DNA of 64,000 nt, from positions 248,001 to 312,000 of the forward strand of contig JAOVFP010000006.1 in the NCBI GenBank assembly GCA_025738555.1, given 5' to 3'. A model generated the notes under the pieces. The model worked only from the letters and a program-made list of their open reading frames with translations, did not search any database and was not told the DNA's origin. This document shows, piece by piece, positions 36,131 to 48,560 of this stretch; position 1 is the stretch's first letter, and every line of letters begins with the position of its first letter. The DNA comes from Cyathus striatus. Taxonomy: Eukaryota > Basidiomycota > Agaricomycetes > Agaricales > Nidulariaceae. The position numbers and the translations under genes were made by a program.

Positions 36131-36258
36131 CTCCTGAGGCCTAGGTAATTGTATGATTCAAGTGTTCGGCGACTCATCTTCGAGCACACTCAAATGCAAT
36201 GCTTACGAAATTAATAAATACTCTGTACAGTATGGCTAGACTTACGCTTGCAACCATC

Positions 36259-36495
36259 TATTGAAATAAACAACGCATCGACGACGACATCGTTACATTT
36301 GGCCTCAGAGCATGCAGGGGGAGAAAGCAAGAGGCAAACGGATAAGTAGATACAGTACATAGTAGACTACTTAAATACATAAAAAAACCAGTAGCACATT
36401 GTCAGTGAAATACATAATAAGTATAATAACATATCCTAAAGCATATGTGGAGGTGGCACAGAATGATGATCATGAAAACATTTGATTAGTAATAT
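36259..36495 (+). repeat. Dispersed repeat, copy A
   Basis: It starts GAAATAAACAACGCATCGA and runs through GCATATGTGGAGGTGGCAC, matching 40457-40690 in the same orientation. Copy A differs mainly by retaining more CpG and ends at a MITE insertion. Confidence 0.8.
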
Positions 36496-36496
36496 A

Positions 36497-36877
36497 CTGT
36501 AGCATTTCGTTCAATTCGACACAGGGTGAGCACCGTGACAGCAAAATTCACCATGAGCATTCGACACTCCTACAGATCTCACTGTGACATTTGATCAACT
36601 TCAACAGTCCTCAATAAAACTCAGCTAATAACGACTGAAAAAATCACACATGAAAAAACCCAAATAGCATTATAAGAACATTTAATACAGGCTACACGAA
36701 TTCCAGGAGGTTTTAAGCCTATTTTATGCTAGAAAAACCTTTGGCGCCTTGTGCGCTACTATCTGTCACGCGGAACCCTTTCGGCACTTGGCCACCGTGA
36801 CACGTGACAAGGGCCAAATTTCGACACGACACAGGGCCTCCGTGACGCGTGACTGTCGAATTGAACGAAATGCTACA
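36497..36877. mobile_element. TA-flanked MITE with 25-bp perfect terminal inverted repeats
   Basis: The element starts CTGTAGCATTTCG and ends with the inverse. The inverted repeats are perfect for 25 bp, and a TA dinucleotide flanks each end, as in Tc1/mariner-type insertions. It is 381 bp, has no coding sequence, and its right half is CpG-rich. Confidence 0.8.
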
Positions 36878-38680
36878 GTATTTCAACACCATCACCATCA
36901 TGTTTTTTCTACTTAACTAATGTTGCTTGCAATGTGTGATCTTACCACTCACTAGAGGTAAAATTTTCATCATAGCATAATAATTTAGTGTATGTATGAA
37001 CACTTAGTGTGTTGATGGTATGTTGAAACCTATGTTAATGCAGTAATTTACAGTCCCCCAAGGGGTCTGTATGGATTCCACATGGATCCATGCAGAATTT
37101 AAATAGTTTTAAGATTCTGTGCAGACTTCTTGTGGATTCCACATAGAATATGTTGTGGAGGGAGTAGTTGGTATGCTGGTATAACCCAGTTATATGCTTA
37201 TAAATTGACTTACTTCGTTCTTTCATCTCTTACCCCTCTATTAATTAATTCTATTTACTTTAATATTCTATATATCCATTTTCCCTCTTATATTTCCTTC
37301 TATGACGCGCTGTGCAAACAGTGCATCAGGTTTATGTGTTCTCGTTCCCTTGTGTGGACTTAGAGACGCGGCGCGGCCTTATCCAAACATTGGGAAGCCG
37401 ATGCCAAACAACACGTGACACGCGTATGCGCTGTCGCGTCTCGCCTACTCTACAACGCGTTCCGCGTACTGCCTTCATATTTACCCCTCTGCTTTTACCT
37501 TTACTTGTTCTCTCTAGGCTTCCTGTCCGTCTCCTCAAGGCCTGTCAGGGCGACGTTCGGACACTTTGGGAACTATGCGCCTCTCGGACAACTCAAGACT
37601 CTAGGGCTTAGGGTTTCACACCCTCTCAAGACCCCTCTTTTTCGTCCTCAAGCTACTTGTGTGGTCCTCCAGACCGATGTTTCGTCCGTCAAGATACGGT
37701 GACCGGGTCTCTACCCTCATCGTGTGACACTCCGATTGGTGGAAGGAACAGGAACTTGGGTTGAGGCACTAGGTTGATCTTTAGTCCGTTCGTCATTCTT
37801 ATTCAAATTTCTTCTCGATCATTTGTTTTTTTTCCTTTATTCGTTATTGTTACCCTCGTTTTTCTGCTACGTTACACATCTAGATTTTGTTTCCCCTCTT
37901 CTACTTTCGATCCTCCGATAACTGGTGTCCGACGACAGTGCACCCCACCACCAACCACACATTGTCGAGCTTCGCAGCCTAGTCCACTGCATAGCTACTT
38001 TGGGGAGAGTAGCTAATCGTCATCTCCGACGTTGTGTGTTCCGTGGTATCGTCAAGAGCGAGTCGCCTACGTCGTGCATTGGTTCAAGGAGTATTGGAAG
38101 TGGTAAGTTGTCTCTTCGTTTATTCAAACATGGTCTCTCTTCGTTACCATACCTCTGTTGTTTTTTATACTTTTACCATTAACCATCGCTTCCGCTTCTT
38201 TATTTCGTATTCATCCGCGTACCTTACCCTTTTTCTGGGCTCTGGCAACGTGAGAGTACGCGTGGTGCCATCCCTTGGTTAGTGCTGCTACCGTATATAC
38301 TTTGGGATGTGTGAGATGGAAATTTACCTCCCTTTACTGGCTTTACTCTGCATGCGCCCATTGAGTCTCTGAGTTGTATAGTCATCAGGAAGTGTCAAAC
38401 TCCAAACTATAAGCTAAGTTCTCGTTATCGTCTCTAGCTACTGACTACTCTGTTCTAGGGTTATTGTAGTTATTTGTTCTAGTCAGGTGTGACGCTCGCT
38501 ACGCGTCTTCGAGTTATCTCCTCCACAATGTATAGATTTCTTAATTTATAGAATTTTCAATTTACTCACAAACCTCCCTACCATGTCTTCTAATGGCTCT
38601 TAGATTCTTAAATATTGTACTTATAATAGCAAATATCATTATTATATTACTAATATACAATATAACTACATTAATACAAT
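36878..38680. other. Intergenic; CpG-normal block with no recognisable gene
   Basis: 36878-37300 is AT-rich. 37330-38500 is CpG-normal and pyrimidine-rich, with several open frames of 60-100 codons on the plus strand but no protein features. It could be a long terminal repeat, an untranslated region or a decayed gene; nothing decides between these. Confidence 0.4.
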
Positions 38681-38689
38681 AAATTAACT

Positions 38690-40456
38690 ACATTAGAATA
38701 AAGAAATGGGGAAGGGGTGAGCTGGTGTGGGGGTGATGGAATGGTGGTGGTGGGAAATGATGAGTGAAATGGCAATTATACCATGGCACATCATGGGGGG
38801 GGAGGAGTGAGGTGGAATGGGTGGCCTTGACATTGCTGCAGGAGGAAGGGGGGGGGATTGTGGTCATCCAGACATCCAGACATCCAGACAATGCCAAAGG
38901 AGCTGGCAGTGGATGGTGTGGCATTGTTGTTGTCATTATGACACAGTGGGGAGAGGAGGGATGAGGAGGGTGACTGGGTGACATGGTGTCATCTTCATTG
39001 TAACAGAGGGGGGGAGGGATGAGGAGCCTTGCTGTCCCCTCTCCTTGCTGTCTCCTCTCCCCTTCCCCTTTTTTTTTTTTTAAAAAAAAATCCTGTATTT
39101 ATGTCAGTAATGGATGACCATATGTCATGACAGTGTAGTGTCTACCATATAGTATGGTAATATATGTAGTTATTGAATATTGACAAGTGTAAATAATTGA
39201 AACTGGCATCCACAATATAAGGAACTCAGGATGTCTGCCTGGGGGGAAGACACCAGGAGGTTTGGGTTGGTGGCAGCCTATGAGGGCATGCCCCATGTTA
39301 GTTATTATGTGGCCTGTGGCCAGTGCAGCATGTCAGTGTGTTGCAGGTACAAATCAGCATAGGTATGGCTGGCGAAAATGATAGGGAGAAGGAGAAGGTA
39401 GGTGAAAAGAGGTGAAAAGGGAAGAAAAGATGAGAAAAGATAAGAGACGAACTCCCCCCCATTCTCATCCCAGCATCACTTCTAATCTTCACTATTCTGA
39501 GGTGAGCTCCATCGTGGTATTGTCCCTAGTGTCTGTTTGAGGCGACCAGTTGCATTGACATAATCAGCAAGAGCAGAGAGGTTCTCTGGGTTGTCAAAGA
39601 TCTTGCATAGGGAAATGTCCCTGCCTTGTTTGGCACACTGTGCCAATAGTGGCTTGTGTCGGTTGGAGTAGGCTGGGCATTGCAGCAGGAAGTGTTTGAC
39701 TGACTCCAGAGAGGCTGACAGGCACTTCATGCAAAGAGGTGATGCCACTTTGCCTTCCCCTTCCCTTTCTCTCCCCTCCTCTCACTCTCCCCTCCCCTCC
39801 CCTCCCTCTCCAATTCCCTTGCTATCCCTCCCCTTCCATTGCTCTCCCCTTCCCTCCCCTTCTGTTGCTATCCCCTTCCCTCCCCTTCTGTTGCTATCCC
39901 CTTCCCCTGCTGTCCCTCCCCTTCTGTCACTCTTCCCTCCCCTCCCTTTTCTCACTCCCCCTTCCCTCACTGTCCATCCTCTTCCCTTGCTCTCCCCTCT
40001 CCTCCCCAAGATGAGGAAGCAGAGGAGGAGGGGGGGAAGGATGCCCTTTCTCATTACTTGTGAGACAAGGAGGCAGGGGAAGGGGGGGGAATGGCACCCT
40101 CATCATTTGTGAGATGAGGTGCAGGGGCTCTTAATTGTTACTCATGAGATGAGGAAGGAGGGGGAAGGAGAGGGAGGGGGAACAGCACCTTCATTGTTTG
40201 CAAGATGAGGATGCAGGGGAAGGGGAGGGGGGGGAACAGCACCTCATCATTTGTGAGACAAGGAGGCAGGGGAAGGGTGGGGGGGAACACTACCCTTGTC
40301 ATTTGCTAGACAAGGTGCAGAGAGGAGGACACACCTCATTATTTGCAAGATGAGGTGCAGAGGAGGAGGGGGGGGATGCATGCTCATCATTTGTGATGGC
40401 ATGGCATCTTCATCTTCATTGCAACACAGGGGGAGGAGGGATGAGGGGAGTTGGTG
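38690..40456. repeat. Purine-rich low-complexity block with short tandem motifs
   Basis: Purine-rich on the plus strand at 38700-39050, pyrimidine-rich at 39740-40010 (CTCCCCTTCC runs), and purine-rich again at 40010-40450, with repeated CATTTGTGAGATGAGG-like motifs. These motifs are the reverse complement of the core of the 55.4-56.7 kb minisatellite. A homopurine/homopyrimidine switch lies near 39070 (T-run followed by A-run). Open frames here are compositional. Confidence 0.7.
39482..39748 (-). pseudogene. LINE-type retrotransposon tail (CCHC-like zinc knuckle)
   Basis: The minus strand encodes SPLCMKCLSASLESVKHFLL then QCPAYSNRHK. This matches the C..C, ES..HFLL, C pattern at the C-terminus of fungal non-LTR polyproteins, downstream of RNase H. 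About 65 further residues reach a stop at 39482. The rest of the element is absent, replaced by low-complexity sequence, so this is a 3'-end fragment. Such proteins normally bind nucleic acid during reverse transcription. Confidence 0.75.
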
Positions 40457-40690
40457 TTGAAATAAACAACACATCGATGATGACGACGTTACATTTGACC
40501 TCAGAGCATGCAAGAGGAGGAAGCAAGAGGCAAATGGATAAGTAAATACAGTACATAGTATACTACTTAAATACATAGAAAGCGGAGCACATTGTCTGTA
40601 GAATACATAAAAGGTATAGTAAACTATCTAAAAGCATATGTGGAGGCGGCATGGAATGATAATCATTGTGACATTTGAATAGCTAATATA
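40457..40690 (+). repeat. Dispersed repeat, copy B
   Basis: Direct match to 36259-36495; CpG positions of copy A are often TG or CA here. No coding sequence. Confidence 0.8.
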
Positions 40691-42379
40691 ATTCTACAGT
40701 TGGGTGGTGTGGTGTTGTTGTTGTTGTCACAATGCAGGTGGGAGAAGGGATGAGGAGGGGTGCAGTGATGTTAAAGTACCTAGTTTAGTGCAATGTAATG
40801 TAAATTAAAATATATGTAATTTCACTCACACCATGTACACTCACTAAGAAAGTGCTTGGTGGGTAAGACTTGGATGCAAGGTGCTTCTGGGAAAAGTAAG
40901 GTAACAGGAAGGTGTCAAAGACCAATGTTCAAGAAGGAATGCAAGCTTAGTGAATGCTTTGATGCACATTCCTTAATCTTGGACTTAGCACAGGCTTATG
41001 ACTTCTCACTTTTGTTGCACTCAGAATCTCTTTGCTTACTCAAATACAAATGCAAACTGCTAGGTGGTATTTCTCAGGGCACAGGAGACTGCCCTCATAC
41101 TGCTCTACTCTACCTATTCAATATCATACAGAACTATGGCTAGAGAAACTATATAGTTGATACAAATACAGTAATTTACACATTAGCTAAGTGGTAAGGT
41201 AAACATTTAGACTGGATACAGGCATCTGGGATGGACCAGAGTAAATCATGGATAGACAAACATCTGAGCACCAAGAATGCATCCATATGGGAAGATAGTG
41301 AAGGACAATAACTCATCCTGCAGGAAGAACACTCCATACAGAGGCATGATGCCACATGCTTTGACACATGGAAATGGGAACTGCTGAATCAGCCTGCCAG
41401 GAATGCCAGGTCTCAGGCCTGGCCAGGCACCTATGGCATGCTGATGCACAGTGCTGGTACAGCATGGTTAGATAGTGGCATTTGCCACAAGTCTAAGTCC
41501 TCATGCCTTTTCCTATGACATGATAACATATGACTTCAATATCCTATTATTAGAATAGATGTGCACTTAGCTCGATCTCTGGCCTTACTGGTAATTATTT
41601 CCCACTGATGTCAAGAATAAGTTCTGACCTTGGTGTTTCTATTCTTAGACACTTTCCTACTTAGGCTAGTTATGTCCCTTATTAGTGCGAATCATTCCCA
41701 CACTAGCTAATGGTCTGAGACCTCTATCTTAGCTACTAATTACAACTATACCATTTGTAAGTAGTGCTTAGAATATAGAAATAAATGTTTTATAGCAGGT
41801 AGAAGTATGCTAGGTGTATTAATGTGGCATGGTGCCATTGTTATTGTCATGATGCAGAGGGAGGGGGGGGGGCACTGGGTGATGTGATGTGGCTTCATCA
41901 TTGTTGTCATGACATGGAGGGTGGAGAAGGAAGGGAGGATGGATTATGTGGCATTGAGGCCTCCATGAAGCAGGGAGGAGTGGGGGTTAGAAACTTGGTG
42001 CCATCTGTTATGTTCATGAAGCAGAGAGGCAGGGGGGAATATCCCTGCCATTTATATTTTGTACAGATTCCATATATATCTATACAGAACACCTGGCTAA
42101 GTGTAAAGAGCTCTGTTAATGAAGTTTTGGTGGTGATGTATAACCTGAGATGTGAGAAATTCATAGTATCAGTATAATGTGTACTTATCTGCATGAGGTG
42201 CAGCTAGCTTCTATTTCAGTGATTTTATGTGCTTTGTTTTTCAATCTATGGCTCTACATGTTTTGATGCTTGGCAGCAGACTTGCTGTGCTTCTCCTCAA
42301 TATTGCACTCAGTGTTGCACTCCCAATGCCTCTGGTCATAGCACTGGGCTATCCTCTTGGTTTCTGAAAGAAACTTCAG
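40691..42379. other. Repeat-rich stretch with an unassigned 95-codon frame
   Basis: A plus-strand open frame at 40856-41143 includes a Cys/Lys-rich part but has no recognisable domain. 41190-41520 may be decayed coding sequence of an element that I cannot name. 41830-42040 is purine-rich with ATGCAGAGGGAGG-like motifs, related in inverse orientation to 51880-52110. Confidence 0.35.
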
Positions 42380-45076
42380 CCAGCCTTGCTCTCAATGAGA
42401 GAGAGCATCCTTCAAACAAGAACAAAGTCCATGGTAATAAGCCAAGTCGAGGGCAGCATCATCCCAAGGCAAGAGTGCAGCATATTCATTGAACTTAATT
42501 TCATATGTCATGAGCTGCTGATTATTCTCCATGTGGAGGGAGAATATGTAAATTTCAGCTTCACCAACAGGGTTGGTATGGCCAAAATGGGTATGGAGGA
42601 GCTGAATGAAGTAGCCCTATGAATCCATCCATGGTTTGCAGACTAGGGCTGCCAACCATAACCATACAAAATGTCTAAGGTATGGTTATGGTACTAAGAA
42701 ATACTGTACTGTATGAGGGTAGAGTGAAGCTTGATATGGTACAGGTATGGTATGGTTTTCACCTGTTGGTACCCATCCCATACAACTGTATATGGCCGTC
42801 TTTATGGCTTCAAGAATATTATCACATGATATTATGTGTAGCTGCTCTGATTGGTTTGATTTAATCTCTGATTCAACTCCTCACTTGCTCTCAAGCAGCC
42901 AAGTCAAGTTTGCTTATCATCACTTTGTTTTAAGTACAATTTGAATCAAATAATCAAATCAGATACAGAAAATAGATTGGGAGTTTGGCAGCCTGCCACT
43001 TGAGGTGCTAGTAGCAGATGCACAAATGTAAGGGAATTGACACCAAATTGACACAACAGGTTAGTACTTACTTTAGTACTAGGTTAATACTGAGTTATAG
43101 AGCTGTACCTTTGGAGGCCCACTTGGAACTATCCGAGTTGGGGAGGAGGGCTAAGGTAAGTTAACAGCATGTATAAAGTAAAACTTGAGGCTAAGGGCAC
43201 CTGGTACATAATAACTATAGGCTGCTGCATGGAGCTCCAATTTGGCTCCAATATGATACCAGTGGTGTATGAAAGATACAGAAACCCTTGGAGTCTGTTC
43301 CTCAATGAGAATCAGTGTTGGATACAGAGAAGATATTACAATGATTCAGCAGCAGTATAATTGTACTTGTATGAGTAAACTACAACCTTAGTATAAAACC
43401 TCTTGTGTATTTTGTTAACTAAACAAAGGCAAAATTCAAACAAAAGGTAAATTGGACCTCAATTAAAGTAGAAGTGACACTTGAACCAAGCATAAATTTA
43501 AAAGGGTTACTCTGGGATATGTTGCAATTAATTTACACCTTTTGAACATGTTGGTAGCAATGGGAATGACAGCAAGAATAGTTAGTTGCTTTACCAAGTT
43601 GGGGAATATTCTCGGTGCTTGGGCCATTGGAAGAACAACTTGACAAAAGACATACTGTCCTGTAATTATTGCAGGTGAGAGTATCCATTAGTCCAAAATC
43701 ACTCACAACAACATTAATGTTTTCCTCGATTGCTGTCAATTATCAATTTTATCCTTAATTCAAACTCAGGCAATTCCTTTGAAGTTTCTTATTTGTATAT
43801 ATAATATTTTGTATACACTAGTGATCAGTACCAACTAATTGCAGGACAAAATCTTCTTAGTACTTATAGGATAGTCATAGCATTTGTTAAGTGACAATTT
43901 CAGATGATTAAAAGGTGAAAATCTATTAAATTTAACTGTAAACCTGTTTATGGCTGTATTTTCACCTGTCCCATACTGTTGAGAGTCTAAAAAATTCTCA
44001 TACAGTATGGTTATGGCTGAAACCTGTACCATAAACAGTTTTTAAAATATGGCCATAACCCATTATGGTATGGTTGGCAGCCCTATTGCAGACATTGTCA
44101 TCTAGGTGAGTGGCAAACAAGTTGCTTGCTGAACCATGGAGAAAAGTCAATGTGTAGTTGACCTTAGAGGAGTCATCCAGATACAACTGGGGGTTGTTCT
44201 GGAACACTAAGCAGACTTGCATGATGAAAGGTTCCAACTTCAAGGTGTTGGAGCTGTCAAAATTATTTGGCTGGTTAACTTTCTTCTCCTGAATGGGAGG
44301 AGGTGGTGGTGGAGGTGGTGGTGGCAGGGTGAAGTAACCTGCCACAGAGGCCACCATTTCCAGGATTTCATCCCGGGTGAAATTGTAGTGGCATCTTGGG
44401 TGATGAGGGTCGTGATAGTCATCCCTTGAGGGAGGCCTAAAAGGAGGCTCAGAGGGGTCAGAGGGAGGACCTCTGGGGCAATTTGGTCTGCCAGAACCAT
44501 TGCCACTGGCACCTGCCTGTTCATCATCATCCCCTGGCTTGTTATCATCATCCCCTGGCTCATTGCCATCATCTCTGGATCCATTACCATTGTCACCATC
44601 ATCTCCAGATTGGTCACCATCATCTCCATTATCATCTGGAGGGTTGTTGTTTCCAACTCCAGCAGAATTACCACCAGAATGAGGTGGAGGTGGAGGAGAT
44701 CCTCCACTGCCTGAGGCTACAGGCTGTTGGGAAGGTGGTGAAGGGGCTGTGGGTGCTTGTTGCTGACATGCAGCTGCACCTTCTGGAGAAAGTTGAGTAT
44801 CAACCAGTTCGATGAATGTGGTAGGGATGAGAGTGGGGTCGAACAGAATACTTAGTGGAATTGGGCATGGAGAATGCAATTGATTATCATGAACTGGCTG
44901 AAGTTAATTCCTCCAGATACCAGAGCACTAGCTGAGGGTGGGGCATTCCACTGAGAGAGAGGCAGAGCAGAGTCAACATGGTGAGGCATGTTGTTATGTT
45001 CATGAGCTTGCTGGGCAGCTATACAATTGCTATGGTGCACTTCATTTTGCTGCTGTTCATGAGGTGGTAGTTTCAT
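42380..45076 (-). pseudogene. Ty3/gypsy-type gag relic, split by a hAT-like element
   Basis: Minus-strand 44093-44879 encodes a Pro/Gly/Asp-rich segment followed by a retrotransposon gag core (KLEPFIMQVCLVFQNNPQLY, then a LTFLHGSASN block). At 44085 the frame enters an inserted element and resumes at 42643 with PWMDS, a TAG stop, GYFIQLLHTHFGHTNP, and then NEYAALLPWDDAALDLAYY, the normal gag order, ending in frame decay near 42380. The 45076-44852 frame upstream may be the N-terminus, now in another frame. The Trp position expected after WMDS is TAG, consistent with G-to-A change. No protease, RT or integrase is seen. Confidence 0.78.
42644..44085. mobile_element. Non-autonomous hAT-like transposon, 1442 bp
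   Basis: Terminal inverted repeats TAGGGCTGCCAACCATA are perfect for 17 bp. An exact 8-bp target duplication TTGCAGAC lies at 42636-42643 and 44086-44093, diagnostic of the hAT superfamily. Subterminal sequence is rich in GGTATGG/CCATACC motifs on both sides, as in hAT transposase-binding regions. There is no transposase frame. It interrupts the gypsy gag sequence. Confidence 0.88.
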
Positions 45077-46386
45077 ATACTGTCATGACCATGCCCCTAG
45101 CCTGACTTGGCAGCAGAGTATGAGAGGGTGACTATGGAGAAGTGAGGAGTGAGTGTGAGATGAAAGCGGAGAATGAGAACTCAGGGGGTAGGACTTCAGC
45201 TTCAGCTTATGTGCTGCACCCCTGGGATTCCTGGTCCTGGATTTCAGAGTAAGGGCAAGCCCTTCAGAGAAGACAAGAGATGAAGAGACAAGAGGTGGAA
45301 CTCAAGTCAGATGAAAGGGTGAGGATGTAGTTCAATATGAAACTAAAGACTAAGTACAAATCAAGTGCTACTTAAATACTGGAGACTCAGAGTAAGTAAA
45401 GGCTGCTGGCCAAGGCCAGTGGAGAAGTATGGTCAGGGTAGGTGTATGTAGAATGAAGACTAAAACTAATTAAACATAATAAAACACATCGGAGAAGTGA
45501 GCACATATGGCAGTGTAAAGTGAAACAGATAGTTGTGTACTTAAGAATGATAAATGACTCACTATGAGATCTATACTACATTACTGAGGGGATAGCTCAG
45601 TAGAATGGAATAAAGGAAACAGAAGTAATCTATGTACAGTAAGCAATATGTAATAATAAAAGCATAATCAAAGTCTGGAGTAACAAAGGTGAATGTGGAG
45701 TGAGAGCATAGGAGTCTGGAGGTAGGTGATACAGGATATGACACTTACTCTGTTCTTTATCTTTACAATGACATTTGGCATTATATGTTGAATGTAATCT
45801 AGAGGCATGGAACTAGTCTACTGTAGTCTACATTCTCTGTAGTTACTTATCCCCCATTATGCCACAAACCCATAGACACTAACTCTGTCCACATCCAGGA
45901 CAAAGTAACTACTATATAAACTACTTCACATTGTAAGTAAACTACAGTTTTGAATCAACTATGTTAACACCCTTTCCTTCACTTGGGACTTGTTCCAGCT
46001 CTGAGATATCATCATCAACTCTGCCCTGTTCTAAATACAGAACAAGAAGTTCAAGGGGCACAACATACAAGTTGAAGCTGACATTCCATTACTCCCATAC
46101 ATCATTCATTATCCTCAAGCTCTTACTTATGTACTCTCTCATCATTAGACCTTCCTTCATGGTTCAATCCTTAGTAATTGGAATGGGATGTGACAAATCA
46201 CTACATAGTTATTCCTTAACCTTCCTATACATCCCCCTTGTACCCACTTTTGCCTGGAAGTGTCATTAATACTGATCTTCTGTGAAATTCCCTCCAAACT
46301 CACCACCCTGTTACATTGTTTTAGGAATAAGTAGTTATAATTACATAATCTATCTACTATCATCTCATTGTAAACATCTCTAACCT
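45077..46386 (-). other. Region upstream of gag; possible LTR (weak)
   Basis: Read on the minus strand, sequence from about 45967 (TGTTAACA) to 45081 (TCATGACA) has TG...CA ends and lies directly upstream of the gag frame, as a 5' LTR would. No second copy is present in the window, no primer-binding site is obvious, and the gap to the gag start is only a few bases, so this is tentative. 45968-46380 contains no recognisable gene. Confidence 0.25.
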
Positions 46387-47029
46387 ATGGAAACCCGGAG
46401 CACCACGCTTAAGCCTTTGCCTAGATATGTGTGCTCAGGTCATGAAATTCGGTAGCAACTTACTAATAGCTAGAGGAGTACAAATGAAGGCAAATTGGTG
46501 ATTACATAAGCATAGTCACGAGCATCGTTTCCATAGTGGAAATGACACTCATGACCTGAGAGATAGACTGTGCCTTGGCCTTATAGTTATATATTGTAAG
46601 TAGGTATCTATATATTACTAATGAGTTATGGTTGGGTGGTAGTGAGGTTAGCAACGAGGATTGAACTCAGGACCTCTTGAATAGTGCACATAGTAAATAT
46701 AGAACAAGATAATAATAGGTATTTTAAAGCTAACCTGACAATGACGGGGAAGTGCACAGGTAACTCATGGGTGTTTTGAGTCCGACCTGCACCCATACCC
46801 ATACCTGTCTGAACCCTATGGGTTGTGGGTAACCCGAGGGTTTTCTTGTGTTTAAATTTAATGTGAATGTACTGTATCATAGTTATATATACTTACATGT
46901 TGCCTACATATTTAATTGTGTAAACAATTGGTAAATGACTTGATTAAACTATGTATTCTGAGATTCTAACATGTACTTTAATAAATACAGCACACCCATA
47001 TCATTATAATAATGTAGGATGTGTTTATT

Positions 47030-47580
47030 GGCACTGGTATCGTTTGCATCGTCATAATGGTGCTATGATAATATTAATGAAACTGGCATTGTTAAAATAA
47101 GTCCTGCATCGTTATAATGGTGCTAGTATTGTTCTAACGATACCAGCATCATTAAAACACATCCTACATTGTAATAACACATTATAAAGATGCAGGATCC
47201 ATTCTAACGATGCCAGTTTCATTAGAACTATCCTAACACTGTTATAATGATGCATAATTTGTTTTACTGACGCCAGCATCATTTACATCGTCATAATGGT
47301 GCTAGTATTGTTAAAACTATCCTAGCACTGTTATAATAATGCCAAATTTATTTTATCAATGCTGGCATCATTAGGGCGATCCTGGCATCGTTATAATGAT
47401 GCAGGATTCATTTTAACGATGCTGGTGTTGTTAGAACTATCCTAGCATTGTTATAATGATGCAGGATTTATTTTAATGATGCCAGTATTTTTAGAATGAT
47501 GCATGATTCGTCTAAACGATGCTGGTATCAATAGAACGATCCCTGCATCTTTATATCAGTTCTAGTATCATTAAAATATT
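47030..47580. repeat. Degenerate repeat rich in CATCGTTATAATGATGC palindromes
   Basis: Roughly ten variants of a unit combining GCATCGTTATAATGATGC with TTTTAACGATGCTGG recur with about 55-65-bp spacing. Many units are self-complementary. No coding sequence. Confidence 0.7.
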
Positions 47581-47699
47581 GCTAAAACAATGCTAGATTA
47601 ATTAGTGTAAAGTTAGGAATTTGTTATAATAATTGTAGGTTATAAAAAATTATACACAACTGTATATCTGAAGTAAGTAAAAATGAAGGTTTCAATGAA

Positions 47700-48560
47700 G
47701 CCAAACAACTGTATCAAGTGAAGATGAGTGGGAATGATACTAGACATTTTAGCAAGGTTAAACAATTACCTGATGTATTTGAGATGGATATTAACAAAGT
47801 AGACATATTTTAGTAGACCCAGATGAGTTCTAGACGAATAGGAATGAAATAAGTCTGTCCTAACAAGCCCAGAAGACAATTAAATGATTAAGAACAAAGT
47901 AGATATGTTTTAATGAGTGCAGACAACTTACAAGTACCAGACAAATAGAATGAATTGGATCTGATTTAATGGGCACAGAAGGGTTCCAGATGAATCTGAA
48001 TGAAGTAGGCAAGTCTTAACAAGCTCAGAAGAGTACTAGATGAGTATAAATGAAGTTAGACAAGTTTCAATGAGTTCAGATGAGTAACAACAAAGAAAAG
48101 ATGAGTACCTGATATGTAAGAATGAAGGAGATTTGTTTTAATGAGCATAGACAAGTACAAGATGAATAAGAATGAAGCTATATAATATTTAGCAAGCACA
48201 GAAGAGTACTGGACAAGTAGGAACAAATTTTAAACTGGACCAGGACTCCGGACAAGTAGGAATGAAGCCATACATGTTTCTTGTGCCCAGACAAGTACAA
48301 GACAAGTAGAAATGACACTAGATAAATTCCAACAAGCACAGAAGAGTACTAGACAAGTAGGAATGAAGTTAGACAAGTTTAAACCAGCCCAAGACTCCAG
48401 GCAAGTGGGAATGAAGCTGTGCATGTATTCTCAAGCCAAGGCAAGTACCAGACAAGTAGGAATGGCATTAGAAAAGTTTCAATAATCACTGAAGAGCAGG
48501 AACAAAGCTAGGTATAATTTAGTGAGCACAAAAGAGTGTCAGTTAGTACCAGTCCTATAG
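47700..48560. repeat. Degenerate tandem repeat (GACAAGTAGGAATGAAG type)
   Basis: Variants of GACAAGTAGGAATGAAGC and AGCACAGAAGAGTACTAGAC recur every 45-60 bp throughout. The array is non-coding, AT-rich and CpG-poor. Confidence 0.65.

Noticed and set aside
39696..40112. 138-codon Pro/Leu/Ser frame
   Set aside because: Translation of a CTCCCCTTCC-type pyrimidine tract.
46620..46700. Third tRNA-like unit (GAGTTCAATCC B-box-like sequence on the minus strand)
   Set aside because: No A box or terminator at suitable spacing.
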